Assembly: GCF_000143415.4 (NCBI RefSeq)
Contig: NW_003314261.1
Span: 310,001 to 374,000 of the forward strand
DNA from: Selaginella moellendorffii
Lineage: Eukaryota; Streptophyta; Lycopodiopsida; Selaginellales; Selaginellaceae
Reading direction: 5' to 3'
DNA: 64,000 bases
The position numbers were made by a program, and so were the translations under genes. Shown here piece after piece: positions 11,500-22,860 of this stretch (position 1 is its first letter; the number at the start of each line of letters is the position of its first letter). The notes beneath the pieces were generated by a model. The model worked only from the letters and a program-made list of their open reading frames with translations, did not search any database and was not told the origin of the DNA.

Positions 11500-12140
11500 T
11501 AGAATCCACCTTGAGCTTGTCTTTGCCCACCACATGTTTGAGAAATTTTACCTCTTGTTGAGCAAAGTTATATTTGCTCTCTTTAGCATACAATTAGTGT
11601 TTCCTTAGTTTCTCAAACACCTTTGTCATGCTCCTTTAGTGTTTTGCTATAGATCAAGATGTCGTTAATGTAGACGACCACGAAATGATCCAAGTAGGGT
11701 ACAAAAATGTGGTTCATCAGCACTGAAAATGTTGCTAGTACATTGCACAGCCCAAAGGGCATCACTAAAAACTCAAAACTTCCATACCTTGTTTGACAAG
11801 TTGTCTTCTCGACATCTTCCTTTGCTACCTTGATTTAGTAGTATCTTGACTTTAGGTCAATCCTCGAGAAGTATTTTGCATTTCCCAACCTATCGAACAA
11901 GTCCTCAATCCTTAGTAAAGGGTATTTGTTTTTTTTTGTATACTTGTTGAGCAACTAATAGTCTATGCATATGTGCATAGATCCATCTTTCTTTTTCACA
12001 AATAACATTAATGCACCATATGGTGATTTTCTCAACCTAATATACCTTTTTCCACCAACTCCTCCAGTTGGCACTTGAGCTCTTCGAGTTCCCTTTTGTT
12101 CAACCGATAGGGGGGATGAACCACTGCCTTAGCACCCTCA
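11500..12140 (-). pseudogene. Gypsy-1 reverse transcriptase remnant
   Basis: Minus-strand reading shows PYRLNKRELEELK (~12100-12060), then a region with stops, then KSRYYxIKV (~11850), FLVMPFGLCN (~11760) and the catalytic box YINDIL (~11680) followed by IYSKT. The YxDD box reads Y-I-N-D, so the first catalytic Asp is replaced by Asn. Stops are frequent. This is a decayed Ty3/gypsy RT. Confidence 0.75.
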
Positions 12141-12499
12141 ACCAGCTCAATTTTATGTTTTATTGGTTGTGCGGGGTAACCTTGCCGGTAGCTCCTCCAA
12201 CATGGTATCTTGGAATTGGTCCAACACCCACTAGATCACTAAAGGTACTTCTTCTATTCCTATCTTTTTGTCACTCCTCATCGAGAGTAAGCATAAAAAT
12301 GTTATATTGGTTCCTTTAGTGAGTTGTCCTTTCATGGACACCAGGTTGAAGTAGGAGTCTTTGGCTTTGCATTGCCTTACCTTTAGATCTTGGGCCTCCA
12401 CCCTAGATTATTCTCCCCAGGCATTTGCTAGTACTACAAGGTTCCTACCTTGTCCATGCATGGCTGCCACAAACTGATTGAACTAATCCATCTTGAAGA

Positions 12500-12921
12500 T
12501 CACGTCAAATCCCGCCATGTCCAAAATAGTGAAATCTATGTCTGTCCCTATTTCAACTCTTGTTTGTCAAAGTACTTCATCAGTACTTTGGCTACCTTGA
12601 ACAAACTCTATAGTCCTTAGTTCGCCTAATTATTGCACCGTTAGTCCGGCTTGTTAGACTATATTTGCAACCATAAAATTATCTAAAGCACCCGTGTCAA
12701 TAAGAATCTTAACAAAGCTACCTCCAAGCTTCTTTTGGAGGGTTAGTAAATGCCGCAAACAACTCTTTACCAAAGTTGCTTATGTAATGAGTAACTTTGA
12801 GCTAGGGACTGAATCACATACTTTAGTTTGGTTTTCATCTGACTTAATGGTTATATTGACTTTGGCCTTCTTCAGGTAGGGACATTTTCTTGAAAAGTGT
12901 CCTTCTTCACCACAGTTGAAG
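12500..12921 (-). pseudogene. Gypsy-1 gag zinc knuckle (3' part) and protease remnant
   Basis: Immediately below the hAT insertion (12921-12860) the minus strand encodes the second half of a CX2CX4HX4C zinc knuckle followed by CPYLKKA. The protease follows at about 12715-12670, where IDTGALDNFMVA retains the aspartic-protease D-T-G triad start. The rest of the protease is full of frameshifts and runs into the pre-RT region. In an intact element this part would bind genomic RNA (zinc knuckle) and process the polyprotein (protease). Confidence 0.65.
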
Positions 12922-15488
12922 CCATACTTGCATCCCAAACATTCGAACGCAACCAGATTCGAAATGGTATCGAACGTTTAATACCCATTTAGCTTTTTTT
13001 CGAATGGGTATAATGGTTTTCAGTTTTAATATAATTAAAAAATAATTAACTGTTACCAAACAAAGTTTAACATAATATAATATAGGTTTAATCTAATCTT
13101 TATCCTCCGAATCTAGAACATCATCACCACTAGTGCCGTCGTTATCAGGTTGTTGAAGAGGTTCTTCAACAACCTCCTGAAGTGCAAGGATCCTTTGCCA
13201 CTGAGGCTCAAGCTCAAGGTTATCAAGATCATGCTCAATAAGCCTCAAACTCCCGGACTTGATCTTCTATATGACACACATATTTGTATGCACAAAAACT
13301 AGCTTCTCTGAGTTTTTGGAGAGCAGTCGAGACGTCCTCTTCGTCTGGATCATGCTCCATGAGCTCCAGTTTCACTCGCATGGTGAAGCACAAACTGGCT
13401 GACTCAAGATCTGTAAGGCAAGCCTTTGAAGTTCTGGTGTGCCTGCACCAAAGTTGCTCCACCAACTCACCGGGTGTTTCCGGTTCTCCATCTATACAAG
13501 AGAATCAGTCTAAAAAGTTGACAAACAAACAATTTATATGCACTTGCTTTGCTGCCTTCGAAGAGAACAAACGGCCAAGTTGTTGACAAAAACTCTGAAA
13601 CTCGTGTAGCAGCTTGTGTTGAAGTCCTCGATCTCCTTTGCAATACAACTCTAGGTACTCCACAAAATCTTTCTGAGCCTCCTGGTCGAGAGGGAGATGA
13701 AGAAAAGTTGGGTTCAGAACAAAAGCAGCTCCATGCAAGATCGAATGCATCTGGAACCAACGAGCTGCTTTCCAACCTCCCTCGCCATGATCCTCCATCA
13801 TGAACCTGTTGATCTCCTTGACCTCTTCCTCGGCTAAAATCCCAGTCTCAACAGCCTCTGAAAGCTTCTCATTCATCTGGTCCATAGCCTCGAAAATGAG
13901 ACCGGAAGTTGCCCCCTCCCGGTCTGCAAGCTTCAAGACCTTGAGGAGCAGTCCAAGCAGCACCAACAAGTGCTGGCACCTAGTCTAAAAAGATTTCGGA
14001 GTCTCTTCTAAGATCCAAGTTCAAATGCGCTGGGCTTTGGCGGTCTTTGTGACGTCCAATTGCCGCCACTCGGAGCTCACAACCATCTCCTTCAATGCCT
14101 CCAAGGTTGTCAGATTCAGGAGCTGAGACATCACTAGAAACATGTAAGCAAACCTTGTGCTTGCCTGCTTGATGAGATCTTGATTGCTCAGCTTCCGAAA
14201 CAAAGCTAGAACACGAGGTTTTTTGGTGATAAAAGTTACCACCTCGTTGCAGCCTTTCACCAGTGGTTTTACCCATGACAAGCTCCCGATGTCTTTGAAG
14301 AGAAGGTCCAAGACATGGCACACACACCGGCTGTGGAGAATGTGAGGATACTCAGCTGTCATGAGTTCTCCCATCTGCACACAGTTTGATGCATTGTTGG
14401 TGATCACTTGAACAACATTTTCTTCACCAACTTCTTGAATCACTTTCTTCAGCTCAACCCAAATCCACTCTCCTGTCTTTGTCTTGCCCTTGGAATCTAC
14501 AGACTTCAAGAAAACCGAACCCTGGACGTTGGAAGCCATGAAGTTGATCAAGGATCGGCTACGGTTGTCAGACCAACCATCGGTGACGATGCTAACTCCA
14601 TATCTTCTCCACCCCTCACGGATTGGATCAAGTCGAGCATTGACACTATCATAAAGCTTCTTCAGCTGTGTACTCCACAGCTTCTCATATCCCATCATCT
14701 ATGCAAGAGCTCCAAGACCAAAGTCAATAGTAGCTTGAAGCAACTTCCTTAGATTTGACCTCCAAATGGTGTTGAAAGCGATATTTTCAATATAGAAGAA
14801 CTCGGCCATGGCATCATCCAGACATTAAACCTTTGCAGACTTCATCATCTTTCGAATGTCACCATCCAGCACCGGTGCAGCACTTCATTTAAGACTACAG
14901 CTCCCGGAAAGTGGAATGCTGCTGTTGCTCACCTTGCCTAGCCCTCCGGTAGCCCCACCACTTGCCCCACAGCTGGCACCACTGCTCACCTCACCGACCT
15001 CAGTCTCGTGAGTTAAGGCAAGTCTCTCTTGGGGACTTGTTGCAATCATGGAGCTCTTTGTGAGCTCCACACGATTAAAAGATGCCCAAGCCTTGTTGAC
15101 CACCTCTAGTGGCACCTGTCCTGTACAAATCTCTACATTCCTTCCTTTCACACCCCCAAGGTGAGTGCGAACTTGTTCAGCTGCGCTGGTGTAAGTATTC
15201 GAGCAATACTTACACTTCCATGGACTCACGCTATGGCTTGTCTCGGATGTCAGCCTCAATTTCAGAACATGAGCCCAGCTCCAGCATGGCTGCCTTCCTC
15301 CCCCATCCCGGACTTACCTCAATGCTTCCGGATCCCGCAAACCCTGACTTTACATGAACCCTAATCCTAACTAAAAGAAAGTATATTCTTTAGGGTTTTT
15401 TAAAAATATTCTTGGTGTTTAAACACCGTATTATACGCACGTTTTAAATGGCATTTTTTATTAATTGTACCCGTTCGAATGCAAGTAT
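12922..15488 (-). mobile_element. hAT DNA transposon inserted in the gypsy-1 zinc knuckle
   Basis: The ~2.57-kb element is flanked by the 8-bp direct repeat AGTTGAAG (12914-12921 and 15489-15496), the size made by hAT transposases. Both ends carry a related inverted sequence (ATACTTGCAT, then TTCGAACG), with an extra 9 bp between the two blocks at the left end and a one- or two-base uncertainty at the tip. The interior encodes a BED zinc finger and DUF659-type transposase on the minus strand. Removing the element and one repeat copy reunites a perfect CCHC zinc knuckle of gypsy-1, which confirms the boundaries. Confidence 0.85.
13093..15340 (-). pseudogene. hAT-family transposase with BED zinc finger and DUF659 domain, frameshifted
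   Basis: The N-terminal part (15300-14885) has a BED-type finger: a W-x-H-V-L-K-L lead, then WKCKYCSNTY with two Cys, then an R-T-H-L-G-G stretch, then a Ser/Gly-rich linker. The central part (14698-14021) is a DUF659 domain with GVSIVTDGWSDNRSRSLINF, VQVITNNASNCVQMG and CVCHVLDLLFKDI, motifs of the hAT catalytic core. The C-terminal part (13969-13240) carries LADREGATSGLIFEAMDQM and continues to an acidic tail ending at a TAG (13095-13093). Between the parts are stops or short gaps that may be introns (for example around 14000 and 13470), and a clear one-base frame slip near 13237. Length and order are near complete, so this is a fairly young but probably inactive copy. Confidence 0.8.
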
Positions 15489-15496
15489 AGTTGAAG

Positions 15497-16501
15497 CATA
15501 TGTTGTTTCCCACACTACTAGCTAACTTAACCTTCTTATCCGTGGATTTATCCTTTTTCGCTTGACTCCCCCATATACTTGCTCATTGGCCACTGGATCT
15601 GCCTTTCCAAAACCTTAAAGACTCATTTTTAGAAAAACTCTTCTTGAATTTCCTTTTGCCGTGTGTCCCTCTTGGTTTGGTCTTTTTGCTAAATGTGGAT
15701 CCTGACCCCGTTGTGTTCCCCTTTTGTAGATATCATTGAAATGCACCTTAATAACTACATCCAATGCTTCTTTGTAGTTGGTTAGGTTTTAACACATCAC
15801 CTCGTCTTGAGCTTAGGTCTGCAAACTTGATATGAAGGCATGGAATACATCCATATCACCTATGTCTGTGACAAGTATCTTATTTGCTATAAATGCATTC
15901 ATATACTCTTGAATGGTTCCTATCTACTTCAGCCTACTTACCTTGTCCCTTAGGTGCAATGTAGCATTTGGAGGAACATAAGTTGCACGGATCCTCATCT
16001 TCATCATTTCCCAAGTGGCCACTTATCTTTTGTTAGCTTTTGTTATTCTCCACTAAGATTTAGCAATATTTGCCAAGTATGGTTTTGCATGTGGGACTTT
16101 TTCTGAGCTCAATAACTACAACGCTTGGAAGTAATCTTCTATATTATAAAACCAATCCTCCACCATCTTATAGTCATTCACTCCCTTGAAGGGTAGTGAG
16201 GGCTTTGGTTTGTACTTGGGAACTGTTTGAGAGACTAATTCCACTTTAGTTTGTTCAACCTTGTTCGGTTCCGCCTCAGTTCTTACTAAAGGGTCCACAC
16301 CTTCTACACTACCAATATCTGCAATCTTTTGTTTTTTCTTCCGCTTTTCATCATGCTTTAGCTTGTGTATAAGAGTCTTTAGTAGGGATTGGTCTATGTC
16401 AATTGTCCTTTTAGAATGTCCAATTGAGCCTTGGATGATTAAATCTTACTATTGGACTCCTATTTGGAAGTTTCTTCAAACTTCCAAATACTAGAGTCCT
16501 C
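15497..16501 (-). pseudogene. Gypsy-1 gag, central part between the LARD and hAT insertions
   Basis: The frame leaving the LARD insertion (DSSIWKFEETS at about 16496-16464) continues the gag frame that begins at 24092. Further on is a recognisable retrotransposon gag start, KPSLPFKGVNDYKMVEDWFYNIEDYF (16215-16125; only the P-F-x-G and W-x-x-x-x-E-x-Y-F pattern is needed). The rest, down to the hAT at 15497, has several stops. Gag would form the virus-like particle. Confidence 0.65.
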
Positions 16502-16552
16502 CTCATTGTGGATAACCATGAAGCGGAACCTAAACCCTCCATATGCCATGTG

Positions 16553-16787
16553 TCACCACATATTTAGAGGACAGTGTGTAAGCTCCTGAGTTTGGACTTC
16601 CCGGGAGGTCACCCAGCCCAGTACTATTCAAACCCAAAGACGCTTAACTCCAAATATCCCAAGACCCTTCACCACATATTTAGAGGACAGTGTGTAAGCT
16701 CCTGAGTTTGGACTTCCCGGGAGGTCACCCAGCCCAGTACTATTCAAACCCAAAGACGCTTAACTCCAAATATCCCAAGACCCTTAA
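16553..16787. repeat. 116-bp tandem duplication spanning the LTR/flank junction
   Basis: The unit containing 'caccacatatttagagg', CAGTG, TGTAAG and the 5S-like block occurs twice in a row, essentially identical, with a period of 116 bp (for example TGTAAG at 16577 and at 16693). The first part of the unit is LARD LTR sequence and the second part is Cassandra-like LTR. The duplication therefore arose after the insertion. Confidence 0.9.
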
Positions 16788-16887
16788 CCAATTGGAAAAG
16801 GGGGTGCACTCTTATTCATGGGCCCTTTCCCTCTATATTTGAACCCTAACGGATCGTCTCTCGAGTCGTTCCCTTTGGTTGCTTACA
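16577..16887 (-). mobile_element. Cassandra-like solo LTR with 5S-rRNA-derived sequence
   Basis: The segment begins TGTAAG and ends CTTACA (a 6-bp terminal inverted repeat, TG...CA) and is flanked by the perfect 5-bp repeat CAGTG (16572-16576 and 16888-16892). It sits inside the 3' LTR of the LARD-like element. On the minus strand it contains the 3' half of plant 5S rRNA (about 16583-16651 and again 16699-16767), with AGTTAAGCGT, ATAGTACT and GGGTGACCTCC, covering the A box, intermediate element and C box of the 5S internal promoter. Cassandra elements are TRIMs whose LTRs carry 5S sequence. A 116-bp unit spanning the left junction (flank plus LTR end) is duplicated in tandem, so the original LTR could be 195 bp (16693-16887). 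Confidence 0.8.
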
Positions 16888-17903
16888 CAGTGATGCAGAA
16901 TTTGAGTTTCAGAGCCTTGGGCCACTGAATGAAGGAACAATGCTAAACTCCCAAGCATGGGGCCAAAGAGCAAAGGAACCGGACCATGGAGCAACTCTTG
17001 AGCATACAGCCCAAGGAGTGAAGGGATAGGAGTACGAAATGACTTGGAATTGTCCTAGAACATCCAACATCCCAATGCCAGGACCAATATGCAAAATGAA
17101 GTCAAACAGGATTTAGTGCTATTTCAGCATACTGGTGGCCTAGCACAATCACATGGGTACTCCACTAGCTAGCATGGTGTGGAACTTGGGCTTATGGGCT
17201 TAGACCCAAGCCGGATGCAGAACAAGGATAGGCATGCAAGCATGAGCTAGACTATGCCTCATGTTGGTTGGCCATACCTAACCTACCCACTATCCCTACT
17301 ATACATTTGGAACCCCTCCCCCCCCCCTTAGGAACATATGTTTTGGGCTTTCACCCTAAGCCTCCTTTAGTACCAAGCATTAGTCTTTGGGACAAGTTTG
17401 AAACTTATTAAATATAGAATGTCCTTAGATTGCAAATTTGGACACGGGACGAACACCATTGTGTTCAGGACAATCTCTATATTCCGTAGATATGCCAAAT
17501 GAGCAAATCTAGACACTTTCCATAAATAACATTTGGGACTGAAATGAGACTAACACAAAGGGGATCATAGCGAGGGTGTTTGGCAAACACAAAACTATCA
17601 TCTAGCAATATTGAGGGACTAGTCTTAATACACAAGGGTTCTTGTCACTAGCCAGTGCAAGACATATTGAGATGGGAACTCCTTACCAGGCTAAGTATGA
17701 TTAGCTAATAACACGTAGAAATTTCGTCTTTATGCTTGTCTGGTCTAAGTACACTTGAAATGCCCAGTTAACTCCACTATCACAAGAGGGATTGATAAAG
17801 GGTCCAGCAATACCGACCTTATGCCGTCGTGGCAGTAAGGAAAGAGTGTTCGTAAGGATTGGTTGACAAATAACTTTCAATACTCGAAGTCATATTCGTG
17901 ACA

Positions 17904-20900
17904 CTCTCCCCCCCTTAGGGAAGATCAACGTCCTCGTCGATGCTTACTCGAGTCTAGACCACTAGCAAAGAAACAACTCTAGAAAAATTTTATAGTGATC
18001 ACACTATATAAGAAATGCATCAACTTAAATGAGTTAAGGTAACTTTTTTGTCTAACATGGATGCACTACTAACTTAGACACCTTCCAACTATCGCCGACA
18101 AGGAAATCACCAACGGAGTTAGCCACCTTTGTTACTCTGGGTGTCACCTAACTTACAAAAGTGTGATATGCCCCTGCCCACAAGGATATAGAAAGAGAAG
18201 CCAGAGGCCCCAACCCTCCTGAGCAAAGAAACCAAACCCATCGATAAGGTTTAAATAGATTATTGTAAATAGGCAGGTAGAGTTATTTACACGGTCACGC
18301 CCTTTTTATTGGAATAAGGAACATTGATAGAGGGGTGTGTGATGTGACCAATCAATAGTAGCTACCCCATGACTAAAGATTTCACCATACACATGAAGTG
18401 CCAAAGCTAGTCTGCTTATACTGGCCCAAACTCAAATATCAATAAATGGACAATATCAAAGTCATAGACAATGATATCTTAGAGATTTAATTATTAGTGA
18501 TTAAAGCTTAGTATAGAACACAAAAGTATTCCAAGTAAGTTATTATCCGATAAACTAATATTTGAGTATAAAAACCACCAAAATCACTATCATAGGATTC
18601 ACTATCCAACAAAATTCAATAGCAAATGTATCATCGAAGTAAACTCAATGATAACACATAACTACTAAATTTTGTAGATAGTATGCCAAACAACTTACCA
18701 AAGACAACTCAAAGAACACAAAGTATCATCAACTAGCAAGTAAAATGCTCGTGAATGTATCACCCAAAGGAAATAACATCCAATCTATCAGAACCAACTG
18801 TAGTAATAATTAATGGAATAGAATGAATATTGCAAGACCAACAAACACTCGTTCATGCTAACTATCGCACTAATTAATCTGAATAGATCCTAGTAAATAA
18901 TACCAAATAACTAGAGTTGCCCAAGCAAACGTCAACAATGTCTTACTAATATCTCAAACCCAAGAGACTAATCTAGAGTAAACCACAAAGAATATGTGGT
19001 AATGCAAAAAGCCAAAAGCTATTAAAGAGAATAACTAACTATCATGTAAAATCATCAATCATCCTATCAATGAAGAGAAGCATAATCATCGTTGAAGAAA
19101 GAATTTATCATTTTAAAGAATAGCAAATCATTCTAGATCAACAATAATCAAATAAAACTTTTTATAAGGATAATAAACTATCCTAAATGATAGTCAATCA
19201 TCACCAATGATTGCTAAATGCAAAAGTCAACTTCAACATCGAAGCTAACAAACCAAAATGCTTTCCCCAACAACTCTTAACAAATGGAATAATAAGCATA
19301 ATAATTCAAAAAACCAAAAGCTCGAAGAAGTGTATAGCCAAGTCTTGCCTAGTAATGATCATGAGTCTCACATGAACTAACTTCAATGCTAAAGAAGAAA
19401 TCATAGTACAACCATTAATATCTTCTTCAACACATCCATAAGCTAAACTTCATAATGCTAAAGTTGATGAAGAGCATATTTGCATCATTACAAAAGCTAA
19501 ATATAATGAAACAATGCTCAACAAGTGATCATTAAACCGATCCTCCATGAATCCATCGATAATAAAATGTAACTCACTTTATAATAAGCACAAAAAGAAT
19601 TATCAATGATCGATATATTCTAACTCAAATTCAACAAAGATTCAAACATTTCAATATCGATCATTAACTCTTCCTCTTGTAAAGCTAATATAGTTCATGA
19701 TTAAATCACTTTTCAAGGAAAAGATAAAGCTCAACCCTTACTAAAAAATCTCATTTAGAACACAACTAATGCAATTTGCCATTCAGTTCATTTGAATTTC
19801 AATACAATTGCTAACTAGCAAATGCACAAATGTTAATAATACAGAGTTATAACTAAATCATCAACACTATCTTCATCAAGACTAATGAAACTCAATATAA
19901 ATCATAAGGAGAGACATCTCATCTGAATCTTAATATCAACAATAAGATATTACTTCAATGCCACCGACACTAGGACAAAGCTAGTAGAAAACAAGAGTGA
20001 GCACCACTCAAAACACTCTAGCAACCAAGCTAGCCAAAATCGAAGATACCTTAGTTAGTATCTGAGACCAAACCTTCAACAAACTCAATTATAAATAATA
20101 TATCATCAAAGAGTGAATCACCACATTTAAGATTCTATAAAATCCAACACCATAGATTAAACATAACCAAATGATATCGACAAAGGTGAAATCAATATGC
20201 CAACATGGAAAACCTATATAAGTCTAATGACACGATCTTTTGCAACACCATCTGGTAAAGCAAGCCCATCATTGCTAAATCATCATCGAGCGAAGCAAGT
20301 GTTAAATAATCTTTGACGAAGTTTACGAGCAATCACTAATTGTAGAGCAACCAATAATCACTTTTCAACTTTCTTTCATAAAACCCAAACACTAAACTCA
20401 TGTTATCAAGTTATATACTTTTCCATTATAAACGTAATACCCCATATACGAGACATTGGCCCATGGACAAGCACAAACTAAATGACCACTCGAATCCAGC
20501 TCAACCATAATAAGCTCACTAATGCGTTTAGCCAATAGCTCTGAGCATGCCTTGAAGAGGCTAGCTATACATGATCAACACTTAGTAAAAACTAAAGTGT
20601 AAATCATAAGATGGACAAATATCGGTACACAACTTCCTTATAGACAAAGCTATAGCATGGATACCAACATCTCAACCTCAAACAACTAAGTTGAACATCA
20701 TTATCCTCAACTAAAGCACAAAAATACCAAGACCAAGTCAAAATTAGTGAGAGCTCACTACTCTTATAAAGTCTTAACGAAATGCAAAGTGCAACCTATC
20801 ACCATGCATAATGCTACAGAAGAAAGGCACAAGGGTCACCTTTCTAGAAAAATGCAACAACCATTTTTCTACATCAACTCCAAACTCTATCCAACTTAAT

Positions 20901-22860
20901 TGCTTTAGCCCCAAAGATTTAACATCCCTTTTGGGTTACATCATACAAATTACCTACTAAGGTTTAAGCGAACTAAAGTCAACTCCAACCCCTTCACTAA
21001 TTTGTATTGGCTTTTGAAAAAGGAATGGTTTTTTAGCAAAGTGATTGAAAGATCAACTATTGGAAAAGCTTAAGAAAATTTGTGGAAAATTTTCCATCCT
21101 ATGATTCTCAGTTCAAGAATGCAAACTCTTAAGACTCAACCAACTTCCTCCTACTAACAACTTCACATAGGTTCACCTCAAACACAAATTCTCATGACTA
21201 ACAATATGTCTATGTATTGAACATCTTTGCCCATTTTTCTGACATCTAACACCGACATCCGCAAAATGCAAAAATGAACATCCAAGGTTTGATCATAAAA
21301 ACCACACCTTTGGATATTTACATTGCAATAACACTCTTTTTTTACCACCTTAAAGATCCAATGTAAAGCTAAAACACTAACATGAAAAATGACATGAAAA
21401 ATCAAGATCTAAGGAAAATTCCTTATCATTCGAAACAACAATGCCACTTCCATTAACACAAATGTTAGCGATGCTAATACTTCAACTACACATCTTCTCC
21501 ATCCAACAATTTACTCGAAGTGCTAACGGATCAACCAATAAGCTATAGCAAAGGAATGCTATAACCCTTTTCCAACACCTCAATGGGCAAACTCCTAGGA
21601 AACAAAGAATAAACTTAAGCTTAGCATAATAGTTCACCATTGAGAATTTAGTCAAAGTTATTTTAATGCTACTACGTGCAAGTAGACTAGCTTCACTATC
21701 AACCAATTTAGGGTTGATTATCATTTAACTAAGTAACCTTGTAAACACATTACTCACAATCATATGGATATGATATAAGTATCACAATGACTTGATCATC
21801 AATTGAGCAACACCACAAGCAATGCTTATATCATTACTTCAAAGGTTTATGTGAGTATCAAGTGCCAACTTGATTTGACAAAATGCAACATAAATGCCAC
21901 ACTCCACCAATAGAGATTTACAACACCTAATACCACTAATTTTTGTTCACAACACGAACAAACTCATGCCACTCTTTTTCCGACCAAACTCAAAATTAAT
22001 TCAACATTAAGCTACCCAAGGAGCAATAGCAAGGTTCTCCGGAAAAGAATTGAGTATTGCAACCTAAGTGTTCAATAATAAGTCTAGACAAAATGGCTTA
22101 GAGTTTCACCACTATCCATCCTACAACTCACCATTTATAAGACTATTATTTCCAATATGCATCAAGATAGGGACTCTTAATTGCATATTGTGAACATGAG
22201 CAAAGAGTTAACACCTTGTTGTAAATCATCTCTCCAAAAAGAGAAAATGATTTACATGTTTGATCCTTTATCCCTGATTACTCTCTTTTCAGTCTTATCT
22301 TTTAACTAAACCTCAAGCTTGCTTTCGCACTACCTTCAGTCTAATCCAAGAAAAGTTTATGAGAGAGCATGGCAATGACTACTTGAACCAAAAGACTAAT
22401 CCCTACAGTCCTAATTGATCCACTTATAATCATGCCTAGGAAAAATCCACTAGTGCCATGCTAAACAACTACAGACCAACCTATCTGCCACTTATAGCAA
22501 ACCTAGGGAAGGTTTACTTTCACCCATAGTACAAGGAACAACTCATAGAACCACTAATAAGTTAATATTAATCCTGCCAACGTAAAGTGTAACATTGAGT
22601 TGCTAATGTGCCTCACTCACGAGCCCAAGCGCAAACTCGTGCTAATGAAACATCTCAGTCCATCCTATGAGCCCAAGAGCAAACTTATGTAATACGGTAC
22701 AAAAAGGTAACTAAATTCCATACCCAAGGAACGAATGCGAAGCTTTTGTACTCAAACATGTACCCACTTGGATCATCGTTTTCATCTCTACGTATGCAAC
22801 GAGACTAGTTGCCCAATCTCATTAGATAGTACTCGCTGAGATTCATTCTCTGATACCAAA
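17904..22860. other. Internal region of the LARD-like element, no coding content seen
   Basis: About 5 kb of AT-rich sequence with short recurring words (for example 'aatcat', 'actaat', 'caaca') but no gag, protease, RT, RNase H or integrase motif on either strand. The few open frames (such as 21178-21405 and 21482-21724, minus) show no recognisable domain. The polypurine tract lies at its left end and the tRNA primer site at its right end. Confidence 0.75.
22838..22858 (-). other. Primer-binding site of the LARD-like element
   Basis: Directly inside the 5' LTR the minus strand reads TGGTATCAGAGAATG. The first 11 bases match the complement of the 3' end of plant initiator tRNA-Met (CTCTGATACCA). 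This is the minus-strand primer signal for reverse transcription and it fixes the element's orientation. Confidence 0.85.

Larger units (their letters stand above)
16507..17903 (-). repeat. 3' LTR of the LARD-like element (family A)
   Basis: It is similar along most of its length to 22861-23987, with shared phrases such as gctaaactcccaagcatgg and the block around ctatccctactatacat. It begins (minus strand) TGTCACGAAT at 17903 and ends TGT-like at 16507. Relative to the 5' LTR it has a short deletion close to 16510 and a 311-bp insertion at 16577-16887. The many base differences between the two LTRs point to an old insertion. Confidence 0.85.

Noticed and set aside
16583-16767. Functional 5S rRNA gene
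   Set aside because: Only the 3' half of 5S is present, twice, inside an LTR with a target duplication. The 5' half and terminator context are missing.
17904-22860. CRISPR-like or satellite array in the AT-rich interior of the LARD
   Set aside because: Words recur but with no fixed period or spacer structure; the compositional bias explains them.
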